64,000 bases of DNA from Novosphingobium sp. FKTRR1 (GTDB taxonomy: Bacteria > Pseudomonadota > Alphaproteobacteria > Sphingomonadales > Sphingomonadaceae): contig NZ_JAIZDA010000001.1 of the NCBI RefSeq assembly GCF_020404405.1, positions 62,001-126,000 on the forward strand, given 5' to 3'. Positions within the stretch are counted from its first letter, which is position 1, and every line of letters begins with the position of its first letter. The translations under genes and the position numbers were made by a program. Below, piece after piece: positions 58,248 to 64,000 of the stretch. The notes under the pieces are model-generated. The model was not told the DNA's origin. It saw nothing but the letters and a program-made list of their open reading frames with translations, and did no database searches.

Positions 58248-58709
58248 TCAGGCTTCGGTCGGAACCTGATCGGACGCTTCGGTGTGGGGCGCATCGTCGT
58301 GGGGCGCGATCGCTGATGCCAGCGTGCGGTTTTCAAGGATCGTGTTGGCCGCATCGCGCACTTCGGAAAACACCTTGCGCAACGCGCAGCGTGCTTCACT
58401 GGTGCAATCCTCGCACCGCTCATAGAAATTGCGGCTCACGCAAGGCAGCATGGCAATGGGCCCGTCGGTCGCGCGCAGGATGTCGGCAAAGCTGATCAGG
58501 TCGGCCGGACGTGCCAGCCTGTACCCCCCCGCATTGCCGCGGGTGCTGGTGACGATTCCGGCCCGACGCAAGTCGCTCATGATCGTTTCGAGGAACTTGC
58601 GGGGGATGCTCTCCTGCTCGGCGATGGCCGAGACCTGCTGCGGCGAGCCATCTCCACGGGCAATGGCAAGCAAAGCCTTGAGGGCGTAACGGGCGCGTTG
58701 CGAGAGCAT
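58248..58709 (-). CDS. Rrf2 family transcriptional regulator with four-cysteine cluster motif
   Basis: A 153-residue regulator from ATG 58709 (MLSQRARYALKALLAIA, standard Rrf2 start). The winged-helix part is followed by the family block IPRKFLETIMSDLRRAGIVTSTRGNAGGYRLARP. Cysteines at 90, 99, 102 and 108 (C-x8-C-x2-C-x5-C) suggest an iron-sulfur cluster, but the spacing differs from IscR (C-x5-C-x5-C). The family controls Fe-S, NO or cysteine/sulfur genes. Its position inside the cluster and the WWWWCC-N13-GGWWWW dyads in both divergent promoters make it the likely local regulator. Confidence 0.92.
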   Translation of the reverse strand: MLSQRARYALKALLAIARGDGSPQQVSAIAEQESIPRKFLETIMSDLRRAGIVTSTRGNAGGYRLARPADLISFADILRATDGPIAMLPCVSRNFYERCEDCTSEARCALRKVFSEVRDAANTILENRTLASAIAPHDDAPHTEASDQVPTEA

Positions 58710-58793
58710 GCGTGATCCGGTTTCCTGTGGTCGCTGCAAGGGTGAGCAGGTGGATGGCGAAGGTTTGCGGCATGGCGGCCGGGTGAAGTCGGC

Positions 58794-59234
58794 TCAGGAA
58801 GCGGTCTGCTCGTCGTCGCCCGCGTCCGGGTCGTCAGCCTCCCCGGTATCGGTGGCCGGAGGGTAGAGCGGATACCATGGTTGCCCCGCTGCCAGCCGCA
58901 GCGCCTGCAATCCATCGCGCAGCACCGCGACATGGCGATAGCCCAGTGATTGCAATGTCCTTGCCGCCAGCACGCTGCGCATCCCCGCCGCGCAATAGAG
59001 CACGATCGACGTATCCTTGTCGTCCACTGCATCGGTGATCGTGTATTCGAGCTGTCCGCGCGAAAGATGGACGGCACGCGCCAATGGGGGGTTGCGGCGC
59101 AACTCGCTCTCATCGCGAACATCGACCAGAACGGCACCTTCCGCAACGCGGCGGCGCATGTCGTCGGCGTCTATTTCCTCGACCTCGGTGCGCGCGACCT
59201 GAACAAGGCGCTTGAAGTCGTCGAAATCGGGCAT
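58794..59234 (-). CDS. Rhodanese-domain sulfurtransferase-like protein
   Basis: A 146-residue single-domain rhodanese. It has VLVDVRDESELRRNPPLARAVHLSRG followed by the active loop YCAAGMRS with Cys81, then AARTLQSLGYRHVAVLRDGLQALRLAAG. The acidic C-terminal tail is unusual (TGEADDPDAGDDE). It may carry persulfide sulfur. It is transcribed with, and 84 bases ahead of, the Rrf2 gene, consistent with a sulfur-related cluster. Confidence 0.92.
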   Translation of the reverse strand: MPDFDDFKRLVQVARTEVEEIDADDMRRRVAEGAVLVDVRDESELRRNPPLARAVHLSRGQLEYTITDAVDDKDTSIVLYCAAGMRSVLAARTLQSLGYRHVAVLRDGLQALRLAAGQPWYPLYPPATDTGEADDPDAGDDEQTAS

Positions 59235-59553
59235 GGTGTTGTCTCGTCCGGTCAGACCCTGGCCATGCGCCGAACGTGACGGACGGCGCAGTCTGAACCT
59301 TCGGGCTACTCCAACGGAGCCACCCGCTCAAGCGGGTTGAACGCGCCTCGCGCCGGGGCATTGGACTGCACAGCAGTTCTCATCTCCATATGAGTTATGG
59401 AAATATATCAATATTTTTATTATAAAACAGATATTTAAACGTTACCCAAGAGCAACTTGAGCATTCAAATCCTACTGTCACAGTATGAATTGAATGCTAT
59501 GATCGGACAAGGTTATCGTCCCTTCCATCCACCCTCATACAGGATTTGGCGCC
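59235..59553. promoter_or_regulatory. Divergent regulatory region, rhodanese-rrf2 / dioxygenase 3
   Basis: A 319-base interval without a gene. The middle (59390-59440) is strongly AT-rich. It contains a short dyad acccgct-ca-agcgggt at 59322-59337 on the rhodanese side and the 39-bp dyad of site C on the dioxygenase side. Confidence 0.6.
59460..59498. promoter_or_regulatory. 39-bp near-perfect dyad containing Rrf2-type operator candidate, site C
   Basis: Arms of 18 bases match at 16 positions around a 3-nt centre: agcattcaa at 59460-59468 against ttgaatgct at 59490-59498, with tactg / cagta at the centre. On the same centre it carries AAATCC-N13-TGAATT, one base from the WWWWCC-N13-GGWWWW of sites A and B. 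It lies 55-94 bases before the dioxygenase 3 start. Confidence 0.65.
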
Positions 59554-60555
59554 ATGTCGGTCGACCTCGTCGAAAAACCCTCGCCCAGCACCACCACCCC
59601 TTCGTCGCAGGCTGCTGCACTGACGGTCAAGCCGCTCACCCCGATCCTCGGCGCCGAAGTCGGCGGCATCGACTTGCGACAGGAACTTGACGCGCAAACC
59701 GCGGTACGGGTGCGCGAAGCGTTGCTGGCGCACAAGGTACTGGTGTTCCGCGACCAGCCTTTGACCGATGACGAGCAGATCCGCTTCTCGCGCATCTTCG
59801 GCAAGGTGACGCCAGCCCATCCGATCACCAACGGCCTGCCCGACCAACCGGCAATCATGCAAAACGTGAAGAGCGTTATGACCAGCCGCGTCAACGAGCT
59901 CGATGCCGTCGCGCGCCAGCAGCTGCGTGCCAACAGCAAGGGCCGCCGCCTGCGGGGCTGGCACACCGACATCACGTTTGTCGCCAACCCGACCAGCGTC
60001 ACGATCTTGCGCGGATTGGAAATTCCCGATGGCGCTGGCGACACCGCATGGGTCGATCTGGAAGCGCTCTATGCGGCGCTGTCACCCGCATTCCAGCAAC
60101 TGGTCGACGGGCTGACTGCCGTGCACGGGCGCGATGATGCCCGCATCGGTTACACGCCGCAGCCGCGCGACGACGGGCGCACGACCGGTCCGTTCCTGTC
60201 CGAACACGCGCTGGTGCGCATCCACCCGGAAACGGGCCGCAAGTCACTGTTCGTCAACCCGGTGTTCCTGAAGTACATCCCCGACCTGACCGACGCCGAA
60301 GGCGCAGCGCTGCTCGATTACCTGTTTGAAGAACAGGCTGGCCGGATCGACCTACAAGTGCGCGTGCAATGGCGCACCAACGACATCGTGGTGTGGGACA
60401 ATCGCAATACATCGCACTGGGGTCCGCTCGACGAGATCCACTTTGCCGCAGAGCGCATCGTCCGTCGCACGACGGTGGACCCGGAATACACCACCGGTCC
60501 CACCGGCTTCCGCTCGCGCCAGATCGTTGGCGAACCGTTCTATACGCTTGACTGA
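59554..60555 (+). CDS. TauD/TfdA family 2-oxoglutarate-dependent dioxygenase (3)
   Basis: A 333-residue third paralog, longer than the other two by an N-terminal Ser/Thr/Pro segment and a C-terminal extension (YTTGPTGFRSRQIVGEPFYTLD). Iron ligands are His137 and Asp139 (RGWHTDITFV) and His288 (NRNTSHWGPLD), with Arg in RIVRRTTV. It resembles AtsK-like alkylsulfatases and TauD in general layout. It has its own promoter region with site C. The three paralogs differ enough to suggest different substrates or a stepwise route. Confidence 0.9.
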   Translation: MSVDLVEKPSPSTTTPSSQAAALTVKPLTPILGAEVGGIDLRQELDAQTAVRVREALLAHKVLVFRDQPLTDDEQIRFSRIFGKVTPAHPITNGLPDQPAIMQNVKSVMTSRVNELDAVARQQLRANSKGRRLRGWHTDITFVANPTSVTILRGLEIPDGAGDTAWVDLEALYAALSPAFQQLVDGLTAVHGRDDARIGYTPQPRDDGRTTGPFLSEHALVRIHPETGRKSLFVNPVFLKYIPDLTDAEGAALLDYLFEEQAGRIDLQVRVQWRTNDIVVWDNRNTSHWGPLDEIHFAAERIVRRTTVDPEYTTGPTGFRSRQIVGEPFYTLD

Positions 60556-60563
60556 CGCCTTGG

Positions 60564-60600
60564 CGGGTCGGCGGCGGACAACCTGACCGTCGCCGACCCG
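60564..60600 (+). terminator. Hairpin after dioxygenase 3
   Basis: A 14-bp stem with one G-T pair (cgggtcggcggcgg / ccgtcgccgacccg) and a 9-nt loop starts nine bases after the stop. No T-tract follows. Confidence 0.65.
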
Positions 60601-60664
60601 ACAGAAGAAAGACGGGAGAGCCCAAGGCCGCGCGGTTGCGCGAACGTCGAATACTTTGGGTGGA

Positions 60665-60741
60665 TGGTGCGCCCGACGGGATTCGAACCCATGGCCCCCA
60701 GATTAGGAATCTGGTGCTCTATCCGGCTGAGCTACGGGCGC
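60665..60741 (-). tRNA. tRNA-Arg (CCT)
   Basis: Cloverleaf on the minus strand: acceptor gcgcccg / cgggcgc, anticodon stem ccaga / tctgg around tt-CCT-aa (anticodon at 60707-60705), T-loop ttcgaat, encoded CCA at 60667-60665. Confidence 0.97.
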
Positions 60742-60816
60742 CCCGCGTTTTCCTTAAGGGAGCGGGAGGCTTCATGCAACCGCCTGAGCGTGAGCCCTGG
60801 CGCTGCGGCATGTGGC

Positions 60817-61326
60817 TCAGTTCACTTCGCCCGGCGGGGCGAACGGCACGATGACGGGGGCGATGTCGATGCCTTCGTCGATCAGCGCTCGCGCTTCTTC
60901 GGGGCTGGTGCGGCCGTGGACTTGCGCTTCGGCCTTGTCGCCATAGTGCATGGCGCGCACATCATTGGCGAACTTGTCGCCAACCCAGGTTGACGCCTTG
61001 AGTGCCTCGGCTTGTGCCAGGGCGAAGGCTCGCAACGCGGCGACCGCTTGCGGAGGCAATGATGGCGCTGCTGCGGCGGGCTCTAAGGCGACAGCTTGCG
61101 CCAAAGCTGGCGCCGCTGCGGGTACCTCAGGTGTTGCCTGCGCCATGGACTGGTTGCCTTTGCGGCCGACATGCGGCGCCATCACCGCCTTGGCCACATC
61201 ACCCGAGCCGCACACCGGACATGTCACCAACCCGCGTTCACGTTGCTGCTCAAACTCGGCCGATGAACCGAACCAGCCTTCGAAACGGTGCGCACTTGCG
61301 CGGCATTCAAGGTCAAATACGATCAT
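60817..61326 (-). CDS. DUF1178 family protein
   Basis: A 169-residue protein with the family start MIVFDLECRASAHRFEGWFGSSAEFEQQ, a CPVCG zinc-ribbon-like pair (about residue 36), a variable Ala-rich middle and the conserved end GDKFANDVRAMHYG, RTSPEEARALIDEGIDIAPV. No function is known. Its start overlaps the nitrilase stop by four bases. Confidence 0.88.
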   Translation of the reverse strand: MIVFDLECRASAHRFEGWFGSSAEFEQQRERGLVTCPVCGSGDVAKAVMAPHVGRKGNQSMAQATPEVPAAAPALAQAVALEPAAAAPSLPPQAVAALRAFALAQAEALKASTWVGDKFANDVRAMHYGDKAEAQVHGRTSPEEARALIDEGIDIAPVIVPFAPPGEVN

Positions 61327-62183
61327 GATGCGCTGTAATTGGGGATGGATTGCTTGTTGGCAAGGCTTGGCAACTGGCGACGTACGGCCGCCAAACGGGC
61401 CGGGTCGATCGTCGCGAACCCAAGACCGGCGCCGCCCCCCATATCGAGCAGAACATCACCCCACGGATCGACGACGAGGCTGTGGCCATATGTCTCGCGC
61501 CCGTCCTGATGCTGGCCGACTTGTGCGGCGCTGATGACAAAGGCGCTCGCTTCAACCGCACGGGCGCGTTGCATCAGGTGCCAATGTGCTTGCCCGGTCG
61601 GGACGGTGAACGCGGCGGGAACGGCAATCGCGTCGCACTGGCGGCGGCCAAGCTCCTCGAACAATGCAGGGAAGCGGATGTCATAGCAGATCGCCAGACC
61701 CAGCCGGCCGACTGGCGTGTCGACCGTCACCACCGCGTCGCCGGGGCGAAACGCGGCAGATTCCCGCCAGCTTTCCCCCGTCGCCAGATCCACATCGAAC
61801 ATGTGGATCTTGTCATAGCGCGCGACGATGGACCCGGCTGCATCGATCACGAAGGCGCGGTTGGCCCAGCGCCGGTCCGCGCCGTCGCTCGATGCCTTTA
61901 CCCCCAGCGAGCCGATGTGCGCCCAGATACCCGCCTTGGCCGCAGCTTGCCGGACCACATCGAGCACCGGGTTGTCCTCCTCGGCAACGATATGCGAGGT
62001 CGCGCGGGCGCGATCGCGGTCGATCAGGCCCGACATTTCGGGGGTGAACAACATCGCTGCGCCAGCGTCGGCAGCACGGGCGACCGCATCGGCAATGGTT
62101 CGTGCGTTTTCAAGCGGATCGATGCCGCTGGTCATCTGCAGCAGCGCGACCTTCACCGCCCCCTGCGCCACGTTGTCGATCAC
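61323..62183 (-). CDS. Carbon-nitrogen hydrolase (Nit1-like, probable deaminated-glutathione amidase)
   Basis: A 286-residue nitrilase-superfamily amidase. The Glu-Lys-Cys triad is readable in LFTPEMSGL, RYDKIHMFDVD and LAICYDIRFPALFEELG. Alphaproteobacterial enzymes of this type beside grxC are thought to repair deaminated glutathione. The start overlaps the grxC stop by four bases (ATGA), so the three genes grxC, nit and DUF1178 form one coupled operon. Confidence 0.9.
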   Translation of the reverse strand: MIDNVAQGAVKVALLQMTSGIDPLENARTIADAVARAADAGAAMLFTPEMSGLIDRDRARATSHIVAEEDNPVLDVVRQAAAKAGIWAHIGSLGVKASSDGADRRWANRAFVIDAAGSIVARYDKIHMFDVDLATGESWRESAAFRPGDAVVTVDTPVGRLGLAICYDIRFPALFEELGRRQCDAIAVPAAFTVPTGQAHWHLMQRARAVEASAFVISAAQVGQHQDGRETYGHSLVVDPWGDVLLDMGGGAGLGFATIDPARLAAVRRQLPSLANKQSIPNYSAS

Positions 62184-62467
62184 AGGCCGAGCAAGGGATC
62201 GAGGCCACCGCGAGCGTTGAGCGCGGCCAGATCATCGGACCCACCGATCAGTTGGCCACCGATGAACACTTGCGGCACCGTGCTGGCACCGGGGGCTCGT
62301 TCAAGCATTTCGACGCGCTTGGGACCACCCATGGTGATGTCGTATTCCTCGATCGCCACACCCTTGCTCTCGAGCAAGGCCTTGGCGCGATAGCAATAGG
62401 GGCAACCCCACTTGGTGTAGATCTCGACCTTCGGGGTGGTTGTCTGGGCTGATGCAGGTTCGCTCAT
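62180..62467 (-). CDS. grxC: Glutaredoxin 3
   Basis: A 95-residue GSH-dependent dithiol reductase with the active site WGCPYCYRAK, cis-Pro in TVPQVFIGGQLIGGSDDL and a short Ser/Thr extension ahead of the fold. ATG 62467 (MSEPASAQ) is chosen; an upstream longer frame overlaps the divergent hsp20 promoter. Confidence 0.94.
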   Translation of the reverse strand: MSEPASAQTTTPKVEIYTKWGCPYCYRAKALLESKGVAIEEYDITMGGPKRVEMLERAPGASTVPQVFIGGQLIGGSDDLAALNARGGLDPLLGL

Positions 62468-62475
62468 CGTGACCT

Positions 62476-62503
62476 CTTGAAAACGGCTTCGCCTAACACA
62501 CAT
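62476..62503 (+). promoter_or_regulatory. Candidate heat-shock (RpoH) promoter of hsp20
   Basis: CTTGAAA at 62476-62482, a 16-nt spacer and CACAT at 62499-62503 resemble the sigma-32 consensus (CTTGAAA and CCCAT-like -10). The -10 match is imperfect. Confidence 0.4.
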
Positions 62504-62552
62504 GGTGTTTTGTGTCATGCGCCGCAAGGGCGGGCATGGCCACAAACGAAGC

Positions 62553-62613
62553 GCCGCCCGGACGCCACATGGGTCCGTCAGCGGCAATGCAGATTGCTCA
62601 AACCTTGAGGATA
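62553..62613 (+). ncRNA. ROSE-like RNA thermometer in the hsp20 leader
   Basis: Two hairpins precede hsp20. The first (62553-62585) pairs gccgc with gcggc and cggac with gtccg. The second (62593-62613) has cucaa-acc-uugag extended so that uugcu (62594-62598) faces the ribosome site agga (62608-62611) with a G opposite G. That U(U/C)GCU/AGGA pairing is the ROSE hallmark. The AGGA is seven bases from the ATG. Heat should melt it and allow translation. Confidence 0.6.
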
Positions 62614-62618
62614 TTGCC

Positions 62619-63083
62619 ATGAACCGTTTCGATTTCACTCCCTATCGTCGCACCACCGTCGGTTTCGACCGGCTGTTCGATCTGCTTGAACGGCAGGCCC
62701 GCGCCAACGCCAGCGACAACTACCCGCCCTTCAACATCGAGCGCCGGGGCGATGACAGCTATCGCATCACGCTGGCCGTGGCCGGTTTCAAGCCCGACGA
62801 CATCGACATCACCGCCCAGCAGAACCTGCTGGTGGTGAAGGGCAACAAGGCCGAGGCGGACGAACGCCAGTTCCTCCACGTGGGCATTGCCAACCGTGGC
62901 TTTGAACGGCGCTTCGAACTCGCCGACTTCGTGCGCGTGGAAGCGGCCGATCTGGCCGACGGCCTGCTGACCATCGACCTTGTACGCGAAGTGCCCGAGG
63001 CGATGAAGCCCAAGAAGGTGCTAATCGGCGCGCAGGCCAATGTCCCGTTGTCGGTGATCGAAGGCAGCGCCAACGCCGCCTGA
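62619..63083 (+). CDS. Small heat-shock protein Hsp20 (IbpA-like)
   Basis: A 154-residue alpha-crystallin chaperone. The N-terminus is FDFTPYRRTTVGFDRLFDLLE, the alpha-crystallin domain spans about 38-130 (YRITLAVAGFKPDDIDI, RGFERRFELADFV, GLLTIDLVREVPEAMKPKKVLI), and a short tail follows. ATG 62619 with ttgagg is chosen; the longer upstream frame is the leader. It holds denatured proteins for refolding. Divergent from grxC. Confidence 0.95.
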   Translation: MNRFDFTPYRRTTVGFDRLFDLLERQARANASDNYPPFNIERRGDDSYRITLAVAGFKPDDIDITAQQNLLVVKGNKAEADERQFLHVGIANRGFERRFELADFVRVEAADLADGLLTIDLVREVPEAMKPKKVLIGAQANVPLSVIEGSANAA

Positions 63084-63107
63084 ACGTTTGGTTGACCGAT
63101 TGAACGA

Positions 63108-63137
63108 CGGGGGCGAACCGCAATGGCTCGCCCCCGT
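63108..63137. terminator. Bidirectional terminator between hsp20 and pyrG
   Basis: A perfect 10-bp stem (acgggggcga / tcgcccccgt) with a ~10-nt loop, followed by ttcgtta on the plus strand, lies between the convergent stops. Confidence 0.8.
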
Positions 63138-63146
63138 TTCGTTATG

Positions 63147-64000
63147 TCAGACCAGGCGCGCCTGCTTGACAGCAGCCGCGATGAATTCGCGGAACAGCGG
63201 ATGCGGATCGAACGGGCGGCTCTTGAGTTCCGGGTGGAACTGCACGCCGACGAACCAGGGATGGTCTGGCCGCTCGACGATTTCGGGCAGCAAGCCATCG
63301 GGTGACATGCCCGAGAACACCAACCCGCCCTTTTCCAGCGCTTCGCGATAGGCGCCGTTGACTTCGTAGCGGTGGCGATGGCGCTCGCTGATCGTCGTCG
63401 CGCCATAGATGCTGGCGACATGGCTGTTGCCATCGAGCTTGGCCTCATAGGCGCCGAGCCGCATCGTGCCGCCCAGATCGCCGCCTTCGGCGCGGGTTTC
63501 GAGGCCCTCGGGCGTCATCCACTCGGTGATGATACCGACGACAGGCTGGTCGGTCGGACCAAACTCGGTGGAACTCGCGTCAGGAATGCCGGCGGTATTG
63601 CGCGCCCCTTCGATGCAGGCCATCTGCATGCCAAGGCATATGCCGAAGAACGGCACTGCACGCTCGCGGGCAAAGCGCACGCTGGCGATCTTGCCTTCGG
63701 TGCCGCGTTCGCCAAAGCCACCCGGAACCAGAATGCCGTGCATCGGTTCGAGGTGCGCGGCGATCTCGCCGTCCTCCTTCTCGAACAGTTCGGCGTCGAT
63801 CCAGCGGACATGGACCTTGACGCGGTTGGCCATGCCACCGTGCGCCAACGCCTCGTTCAGCGACTTGTAGGCATCCTGCAGGCCGACGTACTTGCCGACA
63901 ACGCCGATGGTCACTTCGCCTTCAGGGTTCTGATAGCGGTCGACGATATCGACCCACGTCGAAAGATCGGGTTCGGGCGCGGTCAGGCCGAAATGACGCA
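63147..64000 (-). CDS. pyrG: CTP synthase, C-terminal part
   Basis: The last ~284 residues of CTP synthase; the synthetase domain is beyond the right edge. The glutamine amidotransferase domain is complete: [34 protein letters not shown], the nucleophile Cys in [14 protein letters not shown], and the His/Glu pair in [11 protein letters not shown]. The frame continues upstream ([13 protein letters not shown]) without a stop to the window edge, so the Met at 63914 is internal. Confidence 0.97.
   Translation of the reverse strand, partial: RHFGLTAPEPDLSTWVDIVDRYQNPEGEVTIGVVGKYVGLQDAYKSLNEALAHGGMANRVKVHVRWIDAELFEKEDGEIAAHLEPMHGILVPGGFGERGTEGKIASVRFARERAVPFFGICLGMQMACIEGARNTAGIPDASSTEFGPTDQPVVGIITEWMTPEGLETRAEGGDLGGTMRLGAYEAKLDGNSHVASIYGATTISERHRHRYEVNGAYREALEKGGLVFSGMSPDGLLPEIVERPDHPWFVGVQFHPELKSRPFDPHPLFREFIAAAVKQARLV

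Overview
The window looks like chromosomal DNA of a sphingomonad (Alphaproteobacteria, Novosphingobium/Sphingomonas type). This is inferred from high GC content, two large TonB-dependent receptors of the Caulobacter/sphingomonad kind, a DivL-type pseudo-histidine kinase with Tyr at the phospho-site, AddAB rather than RecBCD, and the order divL-tsaE-amgK-murU-addB-addA-trxA. Almost all DNA is coding. No transposase, integrase, phage gene or CRISPR array was seen.

Layout. 1-8 kb: a galactan/galactose locus with an IlvD/Edd-family sugar-acid dehydratase (cut by the left edge), D-galactose 1-dehydrogenase, GH2 beta-galactosidase, GH53 endo-beta-1,4-galactanase and a TonB-dependent receptor. Together they suggest uptake of galactan fragments, hydrolysis to galactose and oxidative (De Ley-Doudoroff type) breakdown. 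8-17.6 kb: DUF3429 protein, recG, host-attachment protein, sdhE, mfd, a degenerate-GGDEF/EAL protein and nadK. 17.7-22.8 kb: tRNA-Asn, then a 1527-residue Gly/Ala-rich protein made of five ~205-residue super-repeats and ending in a type I secretion-like C-terminus. 22.9-30.5 kb: secA, small secreted proteins, an acyltransferase, and argJ-GST-inositol-phosphatase-like genes.

30.5-42 kb: a tightly packed minus-strand block of cell-cycle, tRNA-modification, peptidoglycan-recycling and recombination genes (divL to trxA). 42-51.6 kb: ahcY with a structured leader and a palindromic operator, peroxiredoxin, S10-like peptidase, alpha/beta hydrolase, folE, a phospholipase D-type protein, ftsB, a PAS-GGDEF protein and an alanine-zipper lipoprotein.

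51.6-60.6 kb: a catabolic cluster of a GPH-type transporter, a TonB receptor, three different TauD/TfdA-type dioxygenases, an Rrf2 regulator with four cysteines and a rhodanese protein. Both divergent promoter regions of this cluster carry dyads of the form WWWWCC-N13-GGWWWW (one with a single-base deviation), the spacing expected of Rrf2/IscR-type operators. I read this as a self-contained regulon, probably for an organosulfur or similar substrate. 60.6-64 kb: tRNA-Arg, DUF1178-nitrilase-grxC, an hsp20 gene with a ROSE-like RNA thermometer leader, and pyrG (cut by the right edge).

The most interesting items are the Rrf2-type operator set around the three dioxygenases, the super-repeat secreted protein, the ahcY leader RNA, the hsp20 thermometer and the DivL-type kinase. 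All functional calls rest on reading motifs by eye. No database search was run.
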